NCBI GenBank assembly: GCA_024279425.1
Contig: JAJRRO010000020.1
Span: 1 to 64,000, forward strand
Source: Bacteroidota bacterium
Lineage (GTDB): Bacteria; Bacteroidota; Bacteroidia; Flavobacteriales; Flavobacteriaceae
Length of the DNA: 64,000 nucleotides
Direction: 5' to 3'
Part shown: in pieces, positions 1 through 7,297 of the stretch
Position numbering within the stretch: the first letter of the stretch is position 1
Layout: each line of letters begins with the position of its first letter
Made by a program: the position numbers and the translations under genes
The notes under the pieces: model-generated
The model's database searches: none
What the model was told of the DNA's origin: nothing
Seen by the model: the letters and a program-made list of their open reading frames with translations, nothing else

Positions 1-2
1 AA

Positions 3-164
3 CGCAAAAAGAATTACACTTCAGAATTTAAGAAAAAGGCTGTAGAGTTAAGTTATGCCAGAGGTAATGTGGTAGAAGTATCAAAAGAATTAGGTATTCC
101 TTATTCGGTATTACATCGTTGGCGAAGAGAGTCCAATGAATTGTTTGACGTCAGCAAAAAGTGA
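3..164 (+). pseudogene. IS3-family OrfA transposase fragment
   Basis: The frame is already open at the window edge and codes for about 53 residues ending in a stop. It has the HTH_Tnp_1 pattern of IS3 OrfA proteins: a lysine-rich start (RKKNYTSEFKKKAVELS), then VSKELGIPYSVLHRWRRE, a recognition helix with the conserved WRRE. Full OrfA proteins are about 95-100 residues and continue into a leucine zipper and a frameshift site leading to OrfB. Here the frame stops shortly after the helix-turn-helix and no OrfB follows, so this is a remnant. It marks the left side of a recombination-prone strip. Confidence 0.75.
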
Positions 165-221
165 ACTTTTTTGTTGCAAATCCAGAACAGAAAATTCCAC
201 TACTATGGAGTATTTATTAAC

Positions 222-2687
222 TCAAATCTCAATATCAACTTGATTTAATATCGGAGTATACAAATCAATAGTATTATCTGAAGAATCTATGGTTACAATG
301 AGACTATATCGTATGGCATTATTATATTTGCCTAGTTTTTTTCGTGTTCTCCACCAACCATTAACAGGATAAATAGCTATACTGTTTCTGGTAGCCAAAT
401 CGGCTGCATTTCCTTTCCATATATCTTTATGTATTGATCCTTTATCTCTTAATTGACTACCAATCATCCAGTTTTCACCTGAATAAGACTCATTACTGTC
501 TTCAGCTCTAGCTTCTCTATTAACTCTTTCTTTAAAACGATCTGCAGACTCCTCAGAATCTATCATTTTAAAACGTAATCCATGAGATTGATAATAATAA
601 GATTTACTATACTGTTTATTTCCTGGATTAGGTTCTATGAAGTAGGATAGTGTTACGGTTAGCACGACTTCGCTATCAAATAATTCGGTTAGAACTTCTG
701 TGGGCCATGGGAGTTCGTGAAAGTGCATGTCATTTGTCTTTACTGTACTCCCGTCTAATTGAAATGGAACAAATGATTCTTGCGATATTAATGTTAGGGA
801 ATTCTCGGCACTCTTTAGGGCCTTTAAATAATCCGGAACGCCATAACCAACTTGTCTTAATAAACTTCTTTTTTCAGCTCTTGTTAGTTCCTCTATTGAC
901 CTGTTTCCTAACATTTCTGTTGTCCAGTCCGCCGAATGAATTAAAAGTCCTTTGATTGTCTCAGGCCATATCCTAGGATACTGTGAACTTAATATAGAGG
1001 CGTATCTTGCTGCAAATCCAGAAGCTGCGCTTGTGTCACCAAAACCACATAATGGTTCACTTTGGAAATTATTTCCTGTTGCAAGAATAAGTAGTGAATC
1101 AGGATCAATTAATCCATCATTAAGAATTCCTAAATTCCCCCCCTCCAGAACTATTTCTGGTTTGATTGGCCAGTTATTATCCCAGGTTAGGGATGTACTA
1201 TTACTAGGTGACATCCCTCCGGCATTGGCTAAAGGAAATGCTCCATTGAACTTTGTCTGATCAATAAAGATTTTATCTGTGTATGAACCCACAGTAAGTA
1301 CATTATATGCTTGACCAGGATCATGAATTGATTCATTGAAATTTTTAGTAGGATATTCGTCAGCTCTATAAATCATCGTATTTCCTCCTGAAACACAAAA
1401 AATAGATTTGTCGTTTGTAATACCATTCTCTCCGAAACATATTTTATCTACAGCACTTGACCAAGATGAAGGCTTACCTCTATCACGTCCATCTTTTGCA
1501 GATACTGCCATTAGAAGTATCCTTTTACTTTGAGGATTCAGAATAATTGCTCTAGACACCGCTTCTTCTGTAACCGCTCCATATAATTCAGGTTGATGGG
1601 GATTATTAGGATGAATTAGTTTAATTGACTCAAGAGAGTGATATATCTCAATTTGAGATGCATCTTGAAGTAAATCCGTGAGATCGCCGTATAACGATGT
1701 TCCAGCCATTTGAGTTCCATGGCCATGTCTTAAAGTATCAGCTGTTCCCCATTCGGGATTAACAGAATCCATATTACTTTCAGGTAAGAAATCTTCCAAT
1801 AGTGGATGCTCCCTGTTTACGCCTGTATCAAGAATTGTTATTAATACACTCTCATTTGTAACCCTATTGATTGTTCTGTCTTTAAGGTCTTGAACCCAAT
1901 CATCTGCTTCAGAATCTTCAAGGCCGGTAAAGAAATCTGCTGCTTCTTTTGGTTTACGTAATTCAGCTAATTTATCAGAATATAGTAATGTTGTGGACAA
2001 AATATCGGCCGTGGCCCTAACCATTCGAACAATATGTTCAGGAAATATGAGTCTTCTTTCAGCTACTTGAATATTACTTTCCAAAAGATTTGATATGCTT
2101 TCAGTATCTTCATGGATATCATTTTGATAATTATCTCTTCTTAACCAAACTTCCCACCAAACTTCCTGATTATGATTAGGAAAATCAACTTCCCTTTCCT
2201 GCCAAAAGCTTTCCAATGTAGCACTTTGAATAGCCGCTATATTATTAAGTAATTTTTGATTTCTCGGATTACCATTTGGAGTATTCTTATTCTGATCTAA
2301 ATAAGTTTCTATCTTAATTAAGAATTTAGAGATCCCTCTAGGGTTTAAAAATACACAAGCTCTGTATCTTTCGTGCTCACTCCCATTAATCCAGACTTTC
2401 TCTAATTTTGAAGATACGAAACGATGATCTCCACTTCTTCCATCTTCAAAACTGTCAAATGCCAGTAAACAGTCTAATTCGGAAACAAATTCCAAATAAA
2501 CAAAATCGGTATCAACACTCTGTCTAAAAGAGCTTATCGCATCTCCTAATTGGTCTCTCATGTAAGAGCCATGTGATCCTCTATTCCTTGGAATTGCAAT
2601 TACTCGATCTCTACCAGTACTAGGACTTGTATAACTTTCAGAAGAGGTATACCCAGAAATAATGATGTGGTCTAATTCTCTTGGCAT
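222..2687 (-). CDS. Subtilisin-like serine protease, IetS-type (S8)
   Basis: The 821-residue protein has no signal peptide and is probably cytoplasmic. A complete S8 catalytic set is visible: Asp287 in ILDTGV, His323 in HGHGT, oxyanion Asn436 in VSGGN and Ser553 in GDTSAAS. The first ~270 residues form an uncharacterised N-terminal domain and the last ~200 follow the protease core. It lies 8 bp downstream of an AAA ATPase on the same strand. That gene pair is the architecture of IetAS, in which IetS is the toxin-like protease and IetA the partner ATPase. IetAS was described as a Ti-plasmid maintenance toxin-antitoxin and later reported as anti-phage. Assignment rests on architecture and intact motifs; a plain intracellular subtilase is the alternative. 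Confidence 0.82.
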   Translation of the reverse strand: MPRELDHIIISGYTSSESYTSPSTGRDRVIAIPRNRGSHGSYMRDQLGDAISSFRQSVDTDFVYLEFVSELDCLLAFDSFEDGRSGDHRFVSSKLEKVWINGSEHERYRACVFLNPRGISKFLIKIETYLDQNKNTPNGNPRNQKLLNNIAAIQSATLESFWQEREVDFPNHNQEVWWEVWLRRDNYQNDIHEDTESISNLLESNIQVAERRLIFPEHIVRMVRATADILSTTLLYSDKLAELRKPKEAADFFTGLEDSEADDWVQDLKDRTINRVTNESVLITILDTGVNREHPLLEDFLPESNMDSVNPEWGTADTLRHGHGTQMAGTSLYGDLTDLLQDASQIEIYHSLESIKLIHPNNPHQPELYGAVTEEAVSRAIILNPQSKRILLMAVSAKDGRDRGKPSSWSSAVDKICFGENGITNDKSIFCVSGGNTMIYRADEYPTKNFNESIHDPGQAYNVLTVGSYTDKIFIDQTKFNGAFPLANAGGMSPSNSTSLTWDNNWPIKPEIVLEGGNLGILNDGLIDPDSLLILATGNNFQSEPLCGFGDTSAASGFAARYASILSSQYPRIWPETIKGLLIHSADWTTEMLGNRSIEELTRAEKRSLLRQVGYGVPDYLKALKSAENSLTLISQESFVPFQLDGSTVKTNDMHFHELPWPTEVLTELFDSEVVLTVTLSYFIEPNPGNKQYSKSYYYQSHGLRFKMIDSEESADRFKERVNREARAEDSNESYSGENWMIGSQLRDKGSIHKDIWKGNAADLATRNSIAIYPVNGWWRTRKKLGKYNNAIRYSLIVTIDSSDNTIDLYTPILNQVDIEI

Positions 2688-2695
2688 TCAATAAA

Positions 2696-3694
2696 CTAAA
2701 ATTGCTGCTTTCTATTCTCTATGAATTTAAGAAGTGATGTTGATGACACTTTGGCTTTGTTAAGGACTATCATCTCTTTAATTGCGTCTTTACACGCAAC
2801 AGAAATATCAGCAAAACTTAAACCCTCTGCTTGTTTTGTAATTGCTGGAAAGTTCTTAGAGTTTGTTAGTATGTACCCTTTCAATTGAGTTTTGATAAGT
2901 ATGGCTATTTCATTCTCAGAAGGCAATGGGTATCGTATAACATCATCAAACCTCCTAAACAAGGCTTTGTCCAATGATTCAGGCATATTTGTAGCCGCAA
3001 CCAATAGACTATTAGATTCGTCTTGCTCAATATTCATTAAAAAGCTATTTAATACGCGCTTTATTTCCCCTACTTCGTTTCCATAACTTCGATTGGAACC
3101 TATTGAATCGAACTCGTCAAAAAGATATACAGCCCTATGCTGATACATGGAATCAAAAATAAGCTTAAGTTTTGCAATAGACTCTCCCATATACCTTGAG
3201 ATTAATCCATCCAATCGAATTATAAACAGCGGTATCTCAAGATTACCTGCAAGAGCTTTTGCGGTCATTGTCTTCCCACAACCAGGAGGTCCAATCAGCA
3301 TTAATTTTCTTCTAGGTTTAAGGTTATGCTGTAATAACTTGTTAAAATTATTTTGCTCTACTAGAATACGATCTAAGCTTTCTGAAACTTCTTTAGAGAG
3401 AACCATATCTTTTGTCTTGATACGAGGACGATAGACTTCTAGTAAATCCTTTAGTTCTCTTTGTGCTTCATTTATTGGAAGCATCCTTGTTTTAGAAACC
3501 GATTCAGTACTCCTTTTGGTTTTGATTTTCTCTATTAAACCCTTAAGCTCTTGAGCTAATTTAGTATGCCCTTTTTTGGCTTCGGCAGCAGCAATCTGCA
3601 TGGCTGTGGAGTAAAATCTATTTTCGTCATGATCTCCATAACTTTGTAACAATGCAATAATTTTTTCTACGGCTGCCAAATTGCTTTTCTTCAA
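2696..3694 (-). CDS. AAA ATPase, IetA-type
   Basis: The 332-residue protein is a single-domain AAA+ ATPase. It has a Walker A GPPGCGKT (about 135-142), a Walker B VYLFDEFD (189-196), a sensor-1 Asn in AATN (~236) and an RRFD arginine finger (~247). The ~130-residue N-terminus is helical and charged. It is the first gene of a two-gene leftward operon with the S8 protease. The start used is TTG: no ATG precedes the conserved N-terminal helices, and the next Met is at residue 32. The TTG overlaps a TATTTTTG that matches the Bacteroidota -7 element, so leaderless or very short-leader transcription is possible. In the IetAS model this ATPase restrains or activates the protease. Confidence 0.82.
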   Translation of the reverse strand: MKKSNLAAVEKIIALLQSYGDHDENRFYSTAMQIAAAEAKKGHTKLAQELKGLIEKIKTKRSTESVSKTRMLPINEAQRELKDLLEVYRPRIKTKDMVLSKEVSESLDRILVEQNNFNKLLQHNLKPRRKLMLIGPPGCGKTMTAKALAGNLEIPLFIIRLDGLISRYMGESIAKLKLIFDSMYQHRAVYLFDEFDSIGSNRSYGNEVGEIKRVLNSFLMNIEQDESNSLLVAATNMPESLDKALFRRFDDVIRYPLPSENEIAILIKTQLKGYILTNSKNFPAITKQAEGLSFADISVACKDAIKEMIVLNKAKVSSTSLLKFIENRKQQF

Positions 3695-3897
3695 AAATAC
3701 CGTTTTAATGATAATTTTATTTATTTAAAACAATATTTCTCAAAAAGATCTTTGTATTTATTCTTTTACCTTAAAAAATGATAGTCAAGCAAGTTCAAAT
3801 TTGTGACTTAAATAATCTCCATATTTAAGCTAAGATCATTCATTTCTCGTAATTTTCTATTATTTGTCAATAGACAGTAATCAAGTTTTATTTTACC

Positions 3898-4080
3898 ATG
3901 GTTTCAATTAAAAATAAAGGCAGAGCACCAATTGGAAATGTAAATAATCTAAAATGGACAGTAGAGAAAGCCTAGGTATAATTTGACGCAGTATTAGAGC
4001 ATATACAAACCTACGAAAAGTACGTGACGCTAGCAGAAGCCTTCTCGGGCCAGGATTCATACGAATCTATTGTCAGGTAT
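3898..4080 (+). pseudogene. Degraded open frame with two stops
   Basis: One frame starting at an ATG reads MVSIKNKGRAPIGN..., hits TAG at 3973-3975 and TAA at 3979-3981, then continues with protein-like sequence (VLEHIQTYEKYVTLAEAF..., SYESIVRYLK) until it runs into the antisense of the integrase fragment. I do not recognise the family. The pattern looks like a decayed small element or phage gene fused to a second remnant. With the upstream ~200 bp this accounts for the gap between the ATPase gene and the integrase remnant, where I see nothing else. Confidence 0.35.
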
Positions 4081-4467
4081 TTAAAGTTGAAATTTGAAGA
4101 TGGTGATGAGGTTGACTTTACGCTTGCCTTCATTCCAGGTTACTTGCTTTATATCAATCCCAATAAGTGTTTCAAGGTGTTTTAAGTAGCGTTCAAAGAA
4201 CTCAACTACATTATAGTCCTTTTCAAGTTTTTCTCCTCTATAGGCCTTGTAAATGTCTTCAGCAGTAAAGTCATTTTCCTGAACTTGAAGCATTAAAAAA
4301 GCCTGACTAAGTTTTGTTTTAATCAAGTTTAATTGTGTGTTTATTAGTTCACTATCAGATTCTGTTGGTTTGACCAATTGTTGTTTGGAATTCCAGTTCT
4401 TTGGATTGATGAAAAGTCCTCTGGAGAACTCTTTGCGTTTTTTGAAATGAGTAAAACGACATTTCAA
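4081..4467 (-). pseudogene. Tyrosine integrase N-terminal fragment
   Basis: The fragment carries the arm-binding and early core-binding parts of a Bacteroidota phage-type integrase: CRFTHFKKRKEFSRG, then FINPKNWNSKQQ, the spacer with NTQLNLIKTKLSQAF, and the SAM-like start VVEFFERYLKHLETLIGIDIKQVTW. It breaks off after WNEGKRK. The catalytic R...HxxR...Y half (~200 residues) is missing. The first usable codon is TTG, and an in-frame stop lies just upstream of the arm domain, so it is truncated at both ends. Intact relatives are about 400 residues. Confidence 0.75.
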
Positions 4468-4558
4468 TGATGAGAGTCCTATTGAATTGATTCTAATCCT
4501 TTGTAAAAAAAAATAATATCATTAATTTCATTTCTAGTATGTTTTAATTTATGGTTAA

Positions 4559-5212
4559 ATGAGTCTATCAAAATCAAATATATATCATGAAATTGGTCAT
4601 GTAATTATTGCTGCTATATTGAATGATGAAGTTTTTGCATTCAAAAATGTTATTTTAAACCGTAATGATATCGCAACGATAGGTGGACATCCAAATGATA
4701 AGGCGTATATACAATATAACCAAGTTAAAAAATATTCAGAATTAACGGCTAACAAACCGTTACTATGTGCAATGTATGAAGGCATATTTTTTTTAAGCGG
4801 TATTGCCGGTGCAAGTTTTTTAAATCCCGACTTTAAAATTTTAAAGAATAATATTCTCCCAACAAATTGGGAGAAAGTTTTGGAACATTCAGGTTCATCT
4901 GGTGATAAAAAACTTATTAATAAAGAATCTTATTACGGTTTATTCCTAATGCTTAACAACTACGATATCAAAAACTTTCATATTATCCACTGTAGGTTAC
5001 TAAGGGCATTAAAAGAACTTTTTGATGAACATTCTATTAAAAGAATCTCCATTGAATTATTTAGAGAAATTGAATTAAATCCAAATGATAATATTTCATC
5101 AAGATATGTTCTTGACTTATTTGATAACTCTGAATTGACAAACCTCAAATCAAAAATAAATACCCTAATAAAAAAGGTTCTACAAGACAAATTTGATTTT
5201 GATAACTGGTAA
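4559..5212 (+). CDS. Stand-alone HEIGH-motif protein, M41 (FtsH) protease-like
   Basis: The 217-residue protein has no signal peptide or clear membrane segment. Near the N-terminus is YHEIGHVIIAAI, an HExxH zinc motif in the HExGH form used by M41 (FtsH) peptidases. It is followed by LSGIAGASFLNPD and, further on, SGSSGDKK, which resemble the order of the FtsH segments 'AGRxAE' and 'TGAxxD' that supply the third zinc ligand. No AAA domain or transmembrane part precedes it, so it would be an isolated peptidase-domain relative. The third ligand is uncertain, so activity is not assured. It lies between integrase remnants and other mobile-element genes. Function is not known to me. Confidence 0.6.
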   Translation: MSLSKSNIYHEIGHVIIAAILNDEVFAFKNVILNRNDIATIGGHPNDKAYIQYNQVKKYSELTANKPLLCAMYEGIFFLSGIAGASFLNPDFKILKNNILPTNWEKVLEHSGSSGDKKLINKESYYGLFLMLNNYDIKNFHIIHCRLLRALKELFDEHSIKRISIELFREIELNPNDNISSRYVLDLFDNSELTNLKSKINTLIKKVLQDKFDFDNW

Positions 5213-5218
5213 TCTTGA

Positions 5219-5240
5219 ATGCACACCTATATGCACACCT
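5219..5240. repeat. Short direct repeat after the HEIGH gene
   Basis: ATGCACACCT occurs twice with a 2-bp gap (5219-5228 and 5231-5240), just after the stop codon of the HEIGH-motif gene. It could be an element end or a recombinase half-site, or chance. Confidence 0.3.
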
Positions 5241-5259
5241 TTTATAGGGCTAAAATAGG

Positions 5260-5412
5260 CTAGTTGGTAAAATGCAATAAATGCCTATAATGCAAAAAAC
5301 GGTCAAAGTGAACCACGTGCGTCAGATGAAAGTGAGAATCCATCTTACCAAAAGTTTCTTTGAATTTTTTAATACCTTTTAATCTTTCGATTATTTCCTC
5401 TGCTTCTCCCAT
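5260..5412 (-). CDS. Unrecognised 50-residue ORF, possible gene remnant
   Basis: On the minus strand a frame reads MGEAEEIIERLKGIKKF... and ends HLLHFTN. The frame is open further upstream (…NFGHYILVFNIKTTIE), giving protein-like sequence to about 5465 with no good start. The composition up to about residue 25 looks like a genuine protein; the His-rich end looks like read-through. It is probably the tail of a decayed gene. The rest of the 5213-5615 gap holds the direct repeat at 5219-5240 and a weak 7-bp inverted repeat (5523-5529/5542-5548) followed by TTTT. Confidence 0.3.
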   Translation of the reverse strand: MGEAEEIIERLKGIKKFKETFGKMDSHFHLTHVVHFDRFLHYRHLLHFTN

Positions 5413-5615
5413 CTCGATTGTGGTCTTTATATTGAACACTAAAATATAATGGCCAAAGTTTTTTAAGTATGATAATTGTTATACATATTAGGTCGTTTGT
5501 TTTCACTACTATACATTAAATCAGGATTATACCTAAAACCGTAATCCTTTTAATATTAATTTAGTTTTTGAAGCCTATCATTACCCAAATAAACACTTAA
5601 ATAGTATGAAATAGT

Positions 5616-5933
5616 ATGGCATTTGAGAAAGGACATAAGAAGCTAGGGGGAAGGACGAAAGACACCCCTAACAGAGTTAATGGTGATTTACGGAATCGAA
5701 TCAATCGAATAATCATAGATTCTTGGGGCCAAGTTGCTGATGATATTAAGGTACTTGAACCAAAGGATAGAATTCAGGCTATTATTAAATTATTGGACTT
5801 TGCAGTTCCTAAGCCAAATAAGACCGATCTCAATGCAAGTCCCAGGGTTGACACTTTGCTCAATATGAGTGAAGTACAAAGACGGAATAGAATAAGAGAA
5901 TTAACGACAAAAATCGAAGATGATGACCGATAA
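5616..5933 (+). CDS. Small element-associated protein, DUF5681-like start
   Basis: The 105-residue basic protein begins FEKGHKKLGGRTKDTPN, a glycine/lysine-rich opening like that of DUF5681-type proteins found in phages and integrated elements. A helical segment follows (DRIQAIIKLLDFAVPKPNK). The length and motif suggest a small DNA- or packaging-associated protein, but this is only a resemblance. It overlaps the next gene by 14 bp, so the two are probably co-transcribed and translationally coupled. A direct repeat AATAGTATG lies immediately upstream of its start. Confidence 0.5.
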   Translation: MAFEKGHKKLGGRTKDTPNRVNGDLRNRINRIIIDSWGQVADDIKVLEPKDRIQAIIKLLDFAVPKPNKTDLNASPRVDTLLNMSEVQRRNRIRELTTKIEDDDR

Positions 5934-6183
5934 GGAGGAGTTGTTCCTACTGGAAGCGATAAACAGTATGAATCAAGAGCTTCCAAAATATAAAAAGGTT
6001 AATGTAAGGTCTGTCCAAAGCCCCATGGACATTGGGAAATCAGAGTTGAACGATATTACCAAAACTTTATTTTCTCATGAAGAATTGGAAATCTGCAACG
6101 ACCTAACGCTGAAAGAGTGGGACGACCTCAAATACGATCTGGAAATCAGGGATTTATTGATGTTTGTAAAATATGAATATTAG
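5920..6183 (+). CDS. Hypothetical 87-residue acidic protein
   Basis: The protein is acidic, predicted soluble, and has no motif I recognise (MMTDKEELFLLEAINSMNQ...). The start is ATGATG, so initiation at either Met is possible. It overlaps the upstream DUF5681-like gene by 14 bp, and the two small genes form a unit of the mobile strip. It ends about 110 bp before the MerR-like gene. Confidence 0.5.
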   Translation: MMTDKEELFLLEAINSMNQELPKYKKVNVRSVQSPMDIGKSELNDITKTLFSHEELEICNDLTLKEWDDLKYDLEIRDLLMFVKYEY

Positions 6184-6249
6184 TTTTCTAGAAAATCATT
6201 TTTGAGATTGCCAACTTCCGGTAAAAGATTTCAATTTTATTTACGACTT

Positions 6250-6303
6250 CGTAAGTTTTATGTTATTTTTACATAAATTACAATATCGTAAGTTTTATGT
6301 TAT
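6250..6303. promoter_or_regulatory. 17-bp direct repeats over the MerR-like start
   Basis: CGTAAGTTTTATGTTAT occurs at 6250-6266 and again at 6287-6303, 37 bp apart start to start. The second copy contains the ATG (6297) of the MerR-like gene. The first overlaps a dyad, TTATGT-N7-ACATAA (6258-6276). Repeats covering a regulator's own start suggest an autoregulatory operator that could block transcription or translation. Confidence 0.5.
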
Positions 6304-7046
6304 CAATCTCTAAACAACTGCAAACAGACCAAAAGAATATATCTTCAAAAGATCATAATTCCAAGTTAGAAGATCAATCAACTGGCTTTTTGACCATTCC
6401 TTTTCTAACAATTGACAATATTAATTCTCGTTTATTGAACCATTGGGAAAAAGAAGGTGTCATTAATGATACCAGGATTAACGGCCGAGGTTGGAGGAAA
6501 TATAGTCCAGTTGAGATAATGTGGCTAAAAGTTGTTGAAAGGCTGAGAGATTTCAACTACCCATTGGAAAATATTAAAGATGTTAAGAATAAACTTTTGC
6601 CCCAACTAGAATCTCTTGCCAATGATTTTCTTGCCAATAAAGTTGATAAAAGATTAATTATAACTTCCAATAACAGCGTTGGGGTTATTAATCCTGGAGA
6701 ATCAAAAATTCCAATTACCTCAAAGAATGATTATCTGAATTTGAATCTAACCGACATTTTACAAGAAGTCTTTCCAAATGCTGTTGATAAAGTTGAATTT
6801 GAACTGAATTGGAAACTCACTGATCGAGAAATGAAATTATTAAACATGTTGAGAAGTGGAGTTTTCAAGACATTTGAAATCGAGACCAAAGATGGGGTGA
6901 TTAAAAGGATAAATGCGGAGGAATTAATAAGGGATGGCAAAAAGTTTCGTGAGTTGGTCAGTGAATATAAATATCAATCTATTCATACAACAATCAATGA
7001 TGGCAAGGAAGTTTCAAAAAAAAGAAGTATAAAAATAAAATTCTAG
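6297..7046 (+). CDS. MerR-like HTH regulator of the mobile strip
   Basis: The 249-residue protein has a MerR-type winged-helix region at about residues 30-110, with INSRLLNHWEKEGVI, then GWRKYSPVEIMWLKVVERLRDFNYPLENIKDVK, the recognition and wing helices of the family. The C-terminal ~130 residues have no family I know, including a stretch of mixed strand and helix and a basic tail (KKRSIKIKF). Such long MerR-like proteins occur next to recombinases in Bacteroidota elements, where control of excision or transfer is a plausible role. ATG 6297 is the only reasonable start and lies inside the second direct repeat. Confidence 0.65.
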   Translation: MLSISKQLQTDQKNISSKDHNSKLEDQSTGFLTIPFLTIDNINSRLLNHWEKEGVINDTRINGRGWRKYSPVEIMWLKVVERLRDFNYPLENIKDVKNKLLPQLESLANDFLANKVDKRLIITSNNSVGVINPGESKIPITSKNDYLNLNLTDILQEVFPNAVDKVEFELNWKLTDREMKLLNMLRSGVFKTFEIETKDGVIKRINAEELIRDGKKFRELVSEYKYQSIHTTINDGKEVSKKRSIKIKF

Positions 7047-7123
7047 GCACACAGCCTCTAACTGCAATGAAGATAGTTCTTATCTACTTTCAGAGAAAGC
7101 GATAAGGAGCATTACTAAACAAA

Positions 7124-7297
7124 TTGATATCATTTGAAAAATGTAAAAACATAATAAATCAAGGTAACAAAAAATATACTAATGAGGAAATAGAGTTAAT
7201 TCGGGAAACCTTATACAAATTGGCTCATATTGATTATGAATTATTTTTAAATACCAATTCCAATGAACGTAGCAATATACACAAGAGTCTCAACTGA
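7124..7297 (+). CDS. Small ORF overlapping the serine recombinase start
   Basis: A TTG-start frame codes for 57 residues (ISFEKCKNIINQGNKKYTNE..., ending NIHKSLN) and overlaps the recombinase start by 35 bp in another frame. The sequence is helical and well balanced, and an AAGGAG lies 14-20 bp upstream of the TTG. Small ORFs overlapping a recombinase start are familiar in Bacteroidota elements, which suggests translational coupling. I do not recognise a function. Confidence 0.5.
   Translation: MISFEKCKNIINQGNKKYTNEEIELIRETLYKLAHIDYELFLNTNSNERSNIHKSLN

Noticed and set aside
650-1260. Two plus-strand ORFs of about 100 codons
   Set aside because: They lie antisense inside the S8 protease gene, whose catalytic motifs are intact.
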